Source: Rhinopomastus cyanomelas (lineage: Eukaryota; Chordata; Aves; Bucerotiformes; Rhinopomastidae). Taken from it: a stretch of 64,000 bases of DNA. Location: positions 1,490 to 65,489 of the forward strand of contig VXBP01005070.1 of NCBI GenBank assembly GCA_013400115.1, read 5' to 3'. Numbering within the stretch: position 1 is the first letter of the stretch; each line of letters starts with the position of its first letter. Below are positions 47,137 to 60,350 of the stretch, piece by piece. The notes beneath the pieces were generated by a model, which was not told the DNA's origin, did not search any database, and saw nothing but the letters and a program-made list of their open reading frames with translations. Both the position numbers and the translations under genes were made by a program.

Positions 47137-49040
47137 CTTCATGGAATCATAAGGGATTGGAACGGACCTCGAAAGATCATGTAGGCCAATCACCAACACA
47201 GTACAATCACCTAGACAAAGTCACACAGGAACATGTGCAGGTGGCTCTTAAATGTCTCCAGTGAAGGAGACTTCACAACTACCCTGGGGCAGCCTGTTCC
47301 AGTGCTCTGTCACCCGCACTGTGAAGAAGTTCCTTCTCATATTGATGTGGAACCTCCTATGTTCCAGCTCACACCCACTGCACCCTTGTCCTATCACTAG
47401 ATGACACTGAGAAGAGCCTGACTCCATCCTCCTGACACCCACCCTTCACATATTTATAGACATTAATGACATCATTCCTCAGTCTCCTCCAAGCTCAAGG
47501 GACCCATCTCCCTCAGCCTCTCCTCATAAGGGAGGTGTTCCACTTCCTTCATCATCCTCGTTGCCCTATGCTGGACTTGCTCCAGTAGCTCCACATCCCT
47601 CTTGAACTGAGGGGCCCACAACTGGACACAATACTCCAGGTGTGGTTTCACCAGTGCAGAGCAGAGGCAGAGAAGAACCTTTATCTGCTAACCACCCTCA
47701 CTCTGATCCAGCCCAGGATGCTGTTGGCCCTCTTGGCCACACTGCTGGCTCATAGTCATCCTGCTGTCCACCAGGACCCCCATGTCCCCAGCTTATACTG
47801 GTACCTGGAGTTGTTCTTGCCCAGATGCAAGACTCTATACTTAACCCTGGTTATGCTTCATTACATTTTTCTCAGCCCAGCTCTCCAGCCTGTACAGGTC
47901 TCGCTGAATGGCAGCACAGTCTGCTGGGGNNNNNNNNNNNNNNNNNNNNNNNNNNNNNNNNNNNNNNNNNNNNNNNNNNNNNNNNNNNNNNNNNNNNNNN
48001 NNNNNNNNNNNNNNNNNNNNNNNNNNNNNNNNNNNNNNNNNNNNNNNNNNNNNNNNNNNNNNNNNNNNNNNNNNNNNNNNNNNNNNNNNNNNNNNNNNNN
48101 NNNNNNNNNNNNNNNNNNNNNNNNNNNNNNNNNNNNNNNNNNNNNNNNNNNNNNNNNNNNNNNNNNNNNNNNNNNNNNNNNNNNNNNNNNNNNNNNNNNN
48201 NNNNNNNNNNNNNNNNNNNNNNNNNNNNNNNNNNNNNNNNNNNNNNNNNNNNNNNNNNNNNNNNNNNNNNNNNNNNNNNNNNNNNNNNNNNNNNNNNNNN
48301 NNNNNNNNNNNNNNNNNNNNNNNNNNNNNNNNNNNNNNNNNNNNNNNNNNNNNNNNNNNNNNNNNNNNNNNNNNNNNNNNNNNNNNNNNNNNNNNNNNNN
48401 NNNNNNNNNNNNNNNNNNNNNNNNNNNNNNNNNNNNNNNNNNNAAGCCATGCTGACTGTCCCTAATGACCCTCCTGTCCTTGATGTGTCTGGAGACAACC
48501 TCTAGAACAAATTGTTCCACCACCTTTCCTGGGATGGAGGTGAGGCTGACTGGTCTGTAGTTACCTGGGTCTTCCTTCTTTCCTTTTTTGAAGATTGGAG
48601 TGACATTTGCTATCCTTCAGTCCCTAGGGGACTGATCCTCCTGATCCCCAGGACTTAGAAAAGATGATGGAGAGTGGCTTAGCAAGGACTTCTGCCATCT
48701 CCCTTAGTACACGCGGGTGCATCCCATCTGGGCCCATGGATTTGTGTACATCCAGTTTGCTCAACTTATCCCTAACCCAGTCCTCATCAACCAAGGCAGG
48801 CTCCTCTCTTGCCTCAGCTTCCTCTGGAGTCTCATCAATCTGGGGCTTGATATCAAGACAGCCCCCATAAATACAGACAGATGCAAAGAAGGTGTTCAGT
48901 ATCTCTCTTTTCTCTGTATCCTCTGTCTCCAGGGCACCCACCTCATTCAGCAGGGACCCTATATTGCCTCTAGTTTTAGTTTTACCTGCTATGTATTTGA
49001 AGAAGTCCTTTTTGTTGCCCTTAACCTCTATTGCAAGGTT
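47137..49040 (-). mobile_element. Long CR1 LINE with RT remnant and gap
   Basis: Antisense tail CATGGAATCATAAGGGATTG at 47140, the ORF2 C-terminus (RVTEHWNRLP at 47248..47442), then RT sequence into a 514-base gap. Right of the gap is the RT N-terminal part (48624..48941: VHKSMGPDGMHPRVLREMAE, preceded by KREILNTFFASV) and on to the linker before RT near 49040. The gap length is about what a CR1 would need between the two flanks, so this is probably one element. It is truncated before the endonuclease. Confidence 0.9.
47930..48443. other. Assembly gap (514 Ns)
   Basis: Run of N inside the CR1 RT region. Four open frames reported across it are artefacts. Confidence 0.99.
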
Positions 49041-49084
49041 TACTTCATTACCATATGAACCGTTTGCTGGACACTCTGCAGAAG

Positions 49085-50175
49085 AGTGTGTCTTGTACTG
49101 GGAAACCTTACCTCAGAGTGGCCCAACAGGCAGACTGGAAAGAGGTCCAAGTGCTTTACCTCAGTCTTTGGTGATCAGACCACTCATCCTCATAATATTC
49201 AATTCCCTGAGCTGGAAGATAGGGTTGGAGACAAGCATGGTCCTCTCATAATCCAGGAATTAGTACTGTATGATCTACTAAGCCAACTGGACACCAATAT
49301 GCTTATGGGGCCAAATGAGATCCACCCAAGGATACTGAGGTAGCTGGTGGTAGAACTTGCCAAGACTCTCTCCATCATTTATCAATAGCCCTGGTTGACA
49401 TGGGAAACTTGTCAATGTGACATCCATCTAAAAGAAGGGCAGAAGGGAAGATCTGGGGAACTACAGACCTGTCAGCCTAATCTCTGTACCAAGGAAAATT
49501 ATGGAATAGTTCATCTTTGGGGTGAACATGTGCAAGTGCAAAACAACAGGGGGATCAGGCCCAGCCAACATGGATTCATTGAAAGGCAAGTCCTGTTTAA
49601 CCAACCTGATGTCCTTCTGTGACCAGGTGAATGAGGGAAAAGTGGTGGATGTTGTCTACCTGGATTTCAGTCAGGCATCTGCCAGAGTTTTCCACAGCAT
49701 TCTGCTGGAGAAGCTGGTGGCTCATGGCTTAGACAGGTGGACTCTTCACTGGGTTAAAAACTGGCTGGACCACCAATCCCAGAGAATTGTGGTGAATGGG
49801 GTTAAATCCAGTCGGCAACCAGTTACAAGCGGTGCCCCTCAGGGCTGTTTTGCGACCATCTGTCACACTTGATCAGTGACCTGGATGAGAGGAACAGCAG
49901 GAGCAGGGAGGTGATAGTGCCCCTGTATTCTGCATTCATGAGACCCTGAGTACAGTGTCCAGTTTTGGGTGGCACAGTATCAGAAGGACATTGAGGTGCT
50001 GGAGCAGGTCCAGAGAAGGGCAACAAGGCTGGTGAGAGTTCTGGCAAATGGGCCCTATGAGCAGCAGCTGAGGGAACTGGAGTTATTTACTCTAGAGAAG
50101 AAGAGCTCAGAGGAGACCTTATTGGTCTCTACAGCTACCTGAAAGGAGGATGTACCAAGTCGCAACCATGCTTCA
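49085..50175 (+). mobile_element. CR1 LINE, RT region, internally deleted
   Basis: Sense CR1 of another subfamily. RT N-terminal part (49086..49343, GPNEIHPRILR), then KGKSCLTNLMSFCDQVNEGK and VDVVYLDFSQASARVF over 49522..49872, then SGAPQG. At about 49890 the sequence skips from LISDLDE straight to the REVIVPLYSAF equivalent, deleting the catalytic YADD region. The body runs to ELRELELF-type ORF2 end at 50100 and stops at 50175 without a tail. Its 5' side abuts the 5' side of the minus copy ending 49040 (head-to-head). Confidence 0.9.
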
Positions 50176-50324
50176 GCTCTGAAAATTATGAAAAAGCACG
50201 ATGGTCTCCACAGTTACATAAGACCACATGATCCCACAAGTAAGCAGTACTCCCGCGAGACTCAAATTCTTATCTTCGGTAAGATTAAGTCTGTTCATGA
50301 AAGTGTGAGCTAGACGATAAGTGG

Positions 50325-51880
50325 CAGAATCACAGAACTACACATTTTTGATTGAAAGAGACCTTCAAGATCAAATCCAGCCTTTGACCTGGTACTGCCA
50401 GGTCACCAATAAACCATGTCCCTCAGCACTACTTCTATGTGTCTTTTAAATTCCTCCAGTGACTATGCTACTGGATCCAGGCAGCCTATTCCAATGATCG
50501 ATTACTGCTTATACTGAAGGAACTTTCTAACATCCAGCCTACACCTCCCCTAGTGCAGCTTGCAATCATTTCCTTCAGTCCTATGACTTGTCACCACAGT
50601 GAAGATGCTGAGCCCTCTTCACCACAGTCTCCTTTCAGGTAACTTAAGAGAGCAAACAGGTCTAACCTAGTCTCCTTCAGGCTGAACAATCCCAGATTCC
50701 TCAACTGCTCCTCCGAGAATCTGTGCTCCAGACCCTTCCTGAGCCTGGTTGCCCTTCTCTGGATATGCTCCAGCTCTTAAATGTCCTTCTTGAAGTCAGG
50801 ATTCCAGAACTGAACACAGTATTTGAGGCACAGCCTCACTCATCTTTGGTATGGGGGCGATGATCATCTCTTCACTTCTGCTAGCCACATTATTTCTAAT
50901 ACACGCTAGGATGCAGCTGGCCTTCTTGGCCACCTGGGCACATGCTGACTCATTCAGATAACTGTCAACACCCCCAGATCCTTTTCTGATGTGCAGCTTT
51001 CCAACCCCACATCCCCAGACCTGCAGCCTATCACTGGGTTGTTAAGACTCAGGCATAGGACCCAGCATTTGGCCTTGCAGAATTTCATGCAATCAATCTC
51101 AGCCTATCAACCAAACCTGTCTAGATCCCTCTGTAGAGCCTCACTATCCTCCAGCAGATCAACATACCCGCACAGCTTGGTGTCATCTGCATACTTCCTG
51201 ACGGTGCACTCCATCTCCTTATCCAGATAATTAATACAGATATTAAAGAATACAGGTCCCAATACCAAACCTCGGGGAACACCAATAGCGACTGGGCACC
51301 AGTTAACTTCACCAGCCAGACTGTTTTTTATCTGGTGCAGTGTGAAGGAGGATGCTGTGGGAAACATTGTCAAAGGCTTTACAGAAGTCCAGGTAGACAA
51401 CATCGACAGCCCTTCCCTCATTCACTAGATGGGTTGCCTTGCTGTAGATGGACATCAGTTTAGTCAGGCAGGACTTTCCTTTACAAATCCTTGCTAACTG
51501 CACCTGATAACCTGATTGTCTTCTAAGCGTCATGTGATGGGCACTCAGGGAGCAACTGGCACTGTTGAAAAAGACTGAGGCAAAGCAAGCATTTAGTAGC
51601 TGAGCCTTTTCTTTGTCCTTGGCAGTAAGGTTTCTGCCAACATCCAGCAGAGGGTGGAGATTCTTCTCAGCTCTCCTTTTACTGTTAACATTATTTATAC
51701 AAACATTTTTTATTATCGTTGATGGTGCTGGCCAGGTTAAGTTCTGTTTAAGCTTTGGCCTACTTTTCTCCCTAGACAGCCTTGCAACAGCCTTGTACTA
51801 TTCCTGAGTTGCCTGCACCTTCTTCCACAAAAGACAGACTTTGCTTTTCTTCCTGAGTTTTACAAAAACAGTTTAGACAA
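50325..51880 (-). mobile_element. CR1 LINE with RT remnant retaining YADD
   Basis: Antisense from tail AGAATCACAGAACTACACAT at 50325 through ORF2 end and RT. Over 51107..51421 the minus-strand frame reads VPRGLVLGPVFFNICINYLD and then KYADDTKLCG, keeping the catalytic YADD box, preceded by VDVVYLDFCKAFDNVSHSIL (51309..51533). Similarity continues into the RT-to-endonuclease linker to about 51880. Frameshifts split it, so it is not functional. Further extension towards 52330 is possible but unclear. Confidence 0.9.
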
Positions 51881-53768
51881 GCAAGTCTTCTACCTCACCA
51901 GCTCTGTGAGGGCAGCTGCATCACACTTTTCCTGTGGGACAGGTGGGACAGTGGCTTCAAGTTCTTCCTGATTACTGCCTTTGCTACTTGCACTGGTATG
52001 GATGCACTTTAGTTGATGAGCCTTTCTGAGAGGTGAAGGTTCAAGTCCTACCTGACTCTTTCTGCACTACCATGAGTCCTAGCTCATTGGTGTCCCCTGC
52101 ATCCTGACTATCACACAGCCCAGTGTTCCCTCCCTACTTCCACAAAGGAATCACTGGAGCTAGCACACAGTCCCACAAACATTGATGGGCCATTCCTATG
52201 CTTGCCTCCAGCCAAACTGGTTTTTATCCCTTTCCTTCATCAAATCTAGTTTAAAGGAGAAGGTATCCTGTAAGCATCTGTGATGGTGTGCTTCAGTCTC
52301 CATCAACAAGGCCCTTATCGCCTGAGCTAACGACGCAATAATGTCTCTGCGTGTGATGACTGCATCCTGCTCAGTATGGATCCAAGGAAAACAGTAACAA
52401 TAACCAAGGTAACAGTATAATAATCAAGGACTAACTTGATTATAAACTCAAGTGCAAGTTTGGTACGTAACTATGGCTATGAGACAAATCATCTTACCCC
52501 CATAAATAGTGGGCAGGCCCATAAACAGGTGCAGGGCAGCTGGATGCACACCAAGATCTCCACTTCGACAGAGATGACTCTTGAGCATAACCCTCCAAGC
52601 TGACAGATTCTTTGCCACAACAGATCCTTCGTAAGTGACTTGACAGCACGTAAAACATGGAAGCTTGATTAAGATAATACTTAACTGCACATATAATGTT
52701 TTAAACAGGAGGTCCCCCTGATAGCTTTGCCTGACTCTGCCCTCCATGCAGGAAACAATGCGGTGTACAGGACCATCAAATCTTATCCAAAAGTCCCATT
52801 TACTGTTCAAACTTTGTTAAACCACTATTCTGTATCAACTTCTCTCTTGCAAATGAAGTGCATAGTTTCATCTGTGACAGCATACCAGACTCTTCCAACT
52901 GCAACAGACCTGAAACATGCAACTCCCTGAAAACAGAGAACTCAGCTTCGACAGACAGATCTGGACTCTATTTAGAAGATGCAGAACACCTTATAGCAGG
53001 CCTCTAAACAACTGAAGCTGTTTCTGTATTTCATAGAAGTGCCAAGCAGCTGCTGCTAGCATTCACCAAGCACTGAACCTTAAACTAATGCACTGGTGCA
53101 GTCATACAGTGCTCATAAGGTGGATGAGCCATGACCGCTGCACATGCCTGCAGGTATCCTAAGGCACAGGTGCAGACAGCAAGGATAGCTGTCCATTACA
53201 GCTGTTCCATTAGAGTAACCTCTGTTCAGATTCCAGAAAGCCCTTCCAATAGGCTTGCTCAAATGTATTTAACAGAAACAATGACAGCAAAATTGTACAT
53301 GTGTCTGAAGTTCTCTCCATGAGAAAATCTACTTCAATCTAGCAAATTATAAAGAGTGAATGTGGGCTGTTTAGTTACCTCAACATCCAGTTTGTACATT
53401 TCTAATTCATACCACAACACATGAACTTCCAGATGGGTAAAGAACACATGACAGTTTTCTTCAGGGCTGTACTCACTGGAGAGTGATGGAGCTGTAGAGT
53501 TTGGACTGTTTGCATTGTTAGAAAGGAGGAAAAACATTCAGAAAGGTATGCTGAACATAGAGGTCAGAGTATTGGGGCACTACTGAGAATGAAGAGTAAC
53601 GGAAGGCGGGGAAATGCACTTATTTAGGACAAAAATTGAAACAAGATTAAAATTAAATGAATAATCAAATAAAATGAAGAAATTAAACTGTGCAAAGGCA
53701 CCTAAGTGGTAAAGCCCCCAAACCGCTAGTAGAACCTAAACAAAGAAGCGACTTAGTATTTTCTCAAT
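51881..53768. other. Anonymous sequence, possibly a decayed repeat at its left
   Basis: 51881..52750 is richer in G+C than the surrounding intron and contains clustered CpG (near 52320..52370). It could be the continued CR1 5' half or a decayed LTR. I could not identify it. The rest shows nothing. Confidence 0.4.
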
Positions 53769-54046
53769 GTCATCTAGTGATAGGACAAGGGGCAATGAGT
53801 GTAAGCTGGAACATAGAAGGTTCCACATCAATATGAGAACGAACTTCTTCCCAGTGAGTGATGGAGCACTGGAACAGGCTGCCCAGGGGAGTTGTGGAGT
53901 CTCCTTCACTGGAAATGTTTAAGACCTGCCTGCATGTGTTCCTGTGTGACTTGGTCTAGGTGATCATGCTGTGTCGGGGGATAGGACTAGACAAACTTTC
54001 GAGGTCCCTTCCAATCCCTAATGATTCTGTGATTCTATGATTCTGT
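53769..54046 (+). mobile_element. CR1 LINE 3' fragment (young-looking)
   Basis: Sense strand: GTCATCTAGTGATAGGACAA, GGGGCAATGAGTGTAAGCTG, CACTGGAACAGGCTGCCCAG, GACTTGGTCTAGGTGATCAT. Ends with GAGGTCCCTTCCAATCCCTA and ATGATTCTGTGATTCTATGA. It is the sense counterpart of the 'gggattggaagggacctc' tails elsewhere. Confidence 0.93.
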
Positions 54047-57000
54047 CTAAATACTAAGAGAAAAACTGCCTTGAAAGCTGGTACTGTTGCAGATTACCAA
54101 GTCTCAGGTAATGCGAAGGCAATCAAGTGGAGCCCTAAAGGTCTCTCTGTTTCTGCAAGTTTACAAATAGTTATTTGTAAACCAGAGAGGACCACACAGA
54201 AATACTTAAGAACATGAGGCAAAACTACTGGAAAATGTAACTACAGAAGCATATGATTACAACTCTATAGCACTTGCTGTGTCTCAATTAAAAAAAAACG
54301 TAGTCCAACAGCAGTAGTAAAGGATGTTATAGGTACATTCTGTGTCATGAGTCCCTTTACCAAAAGCTGGAAGTGTATATAATTGGATTTAGATTTAAAA
54401 CAGGAACAACTGGAAGTCATTTCAGAACACTTTAGGAAATACCCTAGACAGCTTCCGTTCTACAAAACAAATTGAAATAATAAAAGCAGTCTGGCTATGA
54501 TAAAATTGGAACAGGTAAGCAAAAAAATTAGGAAAATTCAGAATTAGTTAACTGCTCTTATTGCTGCATAAATGTAGTGAAATGAAGTATAGGGCTCCAC
54601 AGAAGATTTTTTTTAATTAAATCACGAAACACTTACAAATAACATTAATCCCTCACTAAATACCTCTAGTAGAACATAGGGTTTATTAAAATGAAAGAAA
54701 CATTAGTAATTTTCAAGTATTTCTGGTTTGTTTTTAGGGAAACAGACATTTGCAATTATAATCTAAGAGTTTGCACAGTAGCACCCACTGAACAAAAACG
54801 TTGCAGAGGATTTACTGAAGTTAGAACACTCTCACTCAACAAGTTCAGATATCCCTTATGAAAAGGGTTTTAAAAGGACTGGCTAGGAAGTCGCCCTGCC
54901 TTGTAAGTCTTGAAATACCACCAAAAAAACCCCACCCCCCAAAATGGGAAGGGGGTGCAGAAAAGAGAATGCGTACGAAGGATTATGCAATTACTACATT
55001 TCAGATGGTTTGCTGCACAAAGTCTGTGGTTTTGAGAAACTAGGCATCTGCTAAGCAACTGATCACACAACAAACCAACACTGCATGCATTAAATAACAG
55101 TTGTTCAAACAATAAGTATTAAATTACATAGGCAAAAGTCCTCAAGAGACAGCTGTCTTCCAAACAGGATCCTAGTGATAAGACTGAGGTAAGAAATTTA
55201 CCTTCACACATGAAAGAGAATAAAAGCATGAAATAATTACTGACAGTACTTGCTGGTGACACAAGAGCTGCGGAGTGGTAAATTACAAAAAGGACATGCT
55301 AAAAAGTAATTATAAAGCCAGGAAACCAGAAACAGCACGGACTGTGCATCTGTTACATATAAGCTTATCAAACAATGAACTAACCCATCCTGAAAAGCAA
55401 TTATTTAGAAGCAAATTTGCATTGCTGCAGATAGTCATCTGAAAGTGAACAATTCAATTGTACAACTCAGACTGCTGCTGCACTCCTTCAACACCCCTCA
55501 CAGGGGTAACCCAATGAACAGAAGAGACATGTAAATCCTGTACTTGCATTAAGCATACACACGTCAGCATTCAATTATCATTGTCTGGATTTCAGTAACA
55601 ATGTTCAACATTTGGAAAGGAGTCAAAAGGCAGCCTCAAGAATTATTAAAGGATTAGAAATGCCCATCCTGCAGTGAGAGTTAGGACTGAACTATGAACG
55701 ATGCAGATGAAGTTACAAACTAGGGACATTGCAGTATTTTTGTCCTTGAAGTTGTTAGCAAATGTAATATTCATTAATTTAAATTCTGAGTAGTGTAGTC
55801 ATCTGATGTCAGACAGGTTGCCATGGAACACCAATGTATTCTGGTTCAAAAAAACATCCAAATAAGCAAACAAAAAAGATCCTAACAGAACCAAACAGAC
55901 AGAAAAACAAAAACCCCCACAAACAAACCTGTGAACTGCTGAGTAACATACACAATCAGTATGACTATATCCAAACTACAGTCTAGATTGATAGGTTAAA
56001 ATAATTGGTTAAAGAAAACATACATTAAATAAAAAAAATAAGCATTTCCTTTCCTTATGGCTCTGTTCTAACCACTTCCCAGAATTTTGGCTCTCTTGTG
56101 CAGGTAAAAAACCTTGCAAAGAAACAGGAAAGGTGTTAGCGAATTACCTGGCACTATGAAGAAGCAGCTTGGTAAGTAACACAAGCATCTACTTCTCCAG
56201 CTATGAATTGTTCCAAAAAGTAATGTCACTCTGTGGACATACAAAATAACAAGATATAAAACAAAGGTACTAAAAAGTACTGTCTTGACAGGGTTTATCC
56301 TTTTAAGTTTTTCTAACACATGAATGTGTCTTAACAGTTCAAGAAGTTATATATAAACTAACTTTGCACAGGATCAAAAAAATAACCACCTTATTTTGTC
56401 TTTTTTAAGTAAAAGTCCTATCCCTTGCTGCTTTACTCATTTGACATTAGCTAACGGGAAATTCCTTTGACAAAAGAATGCAGTGTAAAAATTTAAATAC
56501 TATAGTCCTCACTTTACTATATGAAATTGTAGACCAAAGTAGCTTGTAAATCACAACATTCAGCCATTAACCAAATCACAGCCATTCTGACAACAGCACA
56601 TAAAAATTAATACTACTAATGGGGTTGCCAATTAAAATAAACACACAAAATAATCCAAGAAAACAAACAAACAAAAAAACAACCCAGGCATAAGAATGCC
56701 ATTTTCCAGACAGCACTTGTGTCAGACATTTCTCCAGGGGAAACAACCTGAAGGTATGTGAACATATTAACTACCTGAGGTTTGCATTTGTCATTGAGAC
56801 TACAGCCTCAATTAAGCTATAAGCAAATTCTGTTCACATTGTTACCTGGTTTTGGTTCAAAGGCTAAACTCTTTAGAGATTATTTGAAGTCTAGTTCTTA
56901 ACTCTAATAATTAATAACAGTACATCACTTTGCTGTACGGCCAAGCAGAACAGAATGACAGTGAATTTGAATTCATTTTTATCATGTCTTGCAGATAAGA

Positions 57001-57511
57001 TACAAGATTAATTGGACAAATTACATTTCTAGATTCTTATGATCACAGATGATAAAAACCAAACTTAAATGATACAAGTCAACTTCAGAAGTAAAATCTT
57101 AGTTAATCTACCATCAGAATTAAATGTGTTATCAGTTGATTTACTCCAATGCAGTAATTTCAATGCATCTCTTACATCTTTTTGTAGAAAATATTCAATT
57201 TTACGATTTGATGAACGCAAACTTATTCCTAAATTGTCCTTTCTGCCTTCCTATGAAATCAGCTGCTACACCAGGAGAAAGAACCTTCAAAGTGAAATCC
57301 ATCTATTCATGGATCAGAGTAGATATTTATTGCCTCATTTATTTTATTTACCATTTCAATGCTGAGATACACACACCATAAGGCAACTGAACACAGTAAA
57401 ATCATTTAGGTGTATTTTCACAGGAAAAATCTTAAACCACTATTCCATCCTACAACTGGGTTGGGCTTCTGCTCCAGGAATATTTTATTTATTTCCAAAG
57501 ATGTCTAAAAG
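54047..57511. other. Anonymous intronic sequence
   Basis: No gene recognised. A/C-rich stretches occur at about 55850..55930 and 56635..56690. Confidence 0.55.
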
Positions 57512-58785
57512 TAGAATCATAGAATGGTTTGGGTTGGAAGGTATCCTCAAAGATAACCTAGTCAAACTTCCATGCCCCAACCAGGGACACCTTCCACTAA
57601 GTCAGGTTGCTTACAGCCCTGCCCAACCTGACCTTGAACTTCCAGTGATGAGGTACGCACAGCTTCTCTGCACAACCTGTTCCAGTACCTCACCACTATA
57701 AGGGTAAAATACAAAAATTCTTCCTTGGGTCCAACCTTAATTTATCCTTTTTCAGTTTAAAACCATTTCCCCTTCTCCTGTCACTACAGAACCTGGTAAA
57801 AGGTCATTCCCCCACCTTTCTTACACACACTCTATATTGAAAGGCTGCAAGGCAGTGTCCTTGGAGCCTTCTCTTCTCCCAGATGAGCAACTCCATCTCA
57901 GCTTTCCTTCACGGGAGAGATGCTACAGACATTGGATGCCCTTCTTGGACTCACTACAGGAGTTCTATGACTTTCTTCTACCAAGGACCCAAATCTGGAC
58001 ACATTGGGGTAGCCCCAGAATGAAATAGAGGGGCAGAATCACCACCCCTCAACCTGCTGGGTATATTGCTGGGGATGCAGTCCCAGATACAGCTGGCTGT
58101 CACGGCTGAGAGTCCACATTGCCAGTTCATGACTGGTTTTGCATCCACCACCACCTCCAAGCCCTTCTTTATAGGACTGTTCTCAATCCAATCATCCCCC
58201 AGCCTGCATGGTTGTCCTGGGTTGCCCCAACTCACAGACAATGCACTCAGGACCCTGAACTTGTTCTCGAGGATCACACAGACCCACTCCTCAAGCTTGT
58301 CAAGGTCGCTCTGGATGGCATTCCAACTGTCAAGTATATCAACTGCACTACTCAGCAGAGTCTCATCTAGAAATCTGCTGAAGGTGCACTTGATTCCACA
58401 TATCATAATAAAGCCATTAAACATTATGACTCCTTGAGGGACACCATTCAACACTGTTTCCATTTGGACATTGAACCAATTCCTTAATCAGCTAACTGTC
58501 CATATATGAAACTCATTATCTCACGAATTAAGCAGTAAGAATATCATAGGCAACCATACCAAAAACCCTACAGAAGCCTAGATAGGTATCCATAGCTTTT
58601 CCTTTGTCCAGTGACACAGCCACTCCATCACAGAATACCAGTAGTTCAGTTTGGCATCATTTGCCCCCTATTAAGCCATGCAGGCTATCTCAGTCGTCTT
58701 TTATTCGTTTCAACATACTTTCCAAGAGGATCTGTTCCATGCTGCTAAGCAAGTTATAGCCTGCATTTTGGTTTGAGTTTTAGCA
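57512..58785 (-). mobile_element. Old CR1 LINE with decayed RT
   Basis: Antisense tail AGAATCATAGAATGGTTTGG, GTTGGAAGGTATCCTCAAAG. ORF2 end and RT follow, with the RT frame broken; 57978..58463 still gives a remnant (VLNGVPQGVIMFN, then IKCTFSRFLDETLLSSAVD). The YADD position reads FLDE, so it is inactive. It peters out near GGATCTGTTCCATGCTGCTA. It is a different, older subfamily from the 60351 copy. Confidence 0.88.
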
Positions 58786-60261
58786 CTGCCAAAGATGTTT
58801 CCCCATCTTGGGAGGCTAAAAGAAGTTTTACACATCAGAAGTACTTCTCATAGGAGATTTACACTAAATCCTTCTGACATGACATGCAACACCTACAATC
58901 TGTCTGACGAAAGTGAGTTTTTGTGTGGCATTTAAAAGGAGACTTGATAGATTAGGACAAAGGTAATGAAATAAAGCGACTTTGGTCTTTAAATATCAAC
59001 TTCAACAGTGGGTCAGGTCTAGCAGTGTTCAAAAGTCAGTCAGAGAACTGCTTGGTAGCCTACACTCTACGATAAAGCTACCAATCTCATCGCTGTTAAT
59101 GATGACCAAGTGCATACAACATAATCACCCCCAATAAAAACTGGGAGCCTCCAGACATGAGAGATTAAAGTGGCATGAAGATAGCCACCCTTTCTGAAAA
59201 CACTTTGAAGTGTCAGGTTCCATCAACACACAAACATGAAATGAAAAAACCAAAAGTGAATTTAAACAAAACTGTTCTGATATATGTGTAAGAACACGTG
59301 TTTTACTCTTTGGGCTTTTTTTACTCCAGAACCACCACATAGTGTTTCAATTTCCAAGCTACTATTGTTTATTTGTTACAAACAAAAAGTGGAAGTGAGA
59401 AGTATTTTAAGAATCATTCCTTTCTCACCTAAAAGATCAAATGAGTTAAAGCAAATTATGCTTTCAACAATGGAGTATTTTTGGGTTGCATTTTTTTAGT
59501 TGGTAGCTTAAATTGTTCCTTTTTGCAAACCACTTTTGAATAGTTTTCACTACAAACACAAATGTTGATTTCAACACCATCTAAGCAACACACTCCAAAA
59601 GGGCAAAGAGCAAATCATCCAAGTACTTGAATGGTTATATAAGAACCTGTTGAAGATACATAAAGCATGTTTTTAATTGTAGTTTTCAACATTTCATTTC
59701 CACTGCTTTTACTGCTCTGGTCTATGAGATGAAGTGGCACATATAAGGCTTCATAAATCCAGTATCAGTTAAATAAATGTTCCATATTTCATCCTCAGTT
59801 TCTCAAGCCTGATCTGTGCCTAAAAGCACAAGGAATGATGGCACCTTTCCCAACTTTTATGTGTTTGAGGTTTTTCTGGCCGTATAAGTTAGCAGCTGGT
59901 GATACAGAAATCTTCTGTTTGTCTTTCTAGCTGACTAGGTTCACCCAGAAATGTGGGCTGAAGTAGCTGTCATCATTTTTTCCAACATTCTCTAACATAA
60001 GCAAGAGTTAAAAATGGTCCTGTGATGGACTTACAGAATGAGCAGAAAAAAGCAACTAAGTTACAGAATTGTTCTTTCCCAGTACAGGGATTCTTGCAAA
60101 AGATAATATTTCTTTTGAGTCTGCAGCTAGTAGAACACTGAACTAGCCAAAGACCAAGACATAGTTTGGTAGCAGCTAGTGAGCACATAGCTCTGTTACA
60201 GTGACAGACACAGTAACAAGACTAGGCAAGAGTAAGTATTCTGTGCAGTAAGAACAAAAAA
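58786..60261. other. Anonymous intronic sequence
   Basis: Nothing recognised. Confidence 0.5.
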
Positions 60262-60350
60262 ATGAAACGTAACCCCATTTTTAAAAAAGGGGGGGAAAAT
60301 GATCCAAAGAACTACAGGCAAGTCAGTCTTACCTCTGTGCCTGGTAAGAT
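60262..60350 (+). mobile_element. CR1 LINE (host copy), left part
   Basis: Sense RT N-terminal segment: PIFKKGGENDPKNYRQVSLT, then PGKI, after which a minus-strand CR1 is inserted. The same element resumes at 61157 in matching position of the RT. Confidence 0.9.

Noticed and set aside
47640..48523. Long open frames (up to 271 codons)
   Set aside because: They run through 514 Ns; the real sequence on either side is CR1.
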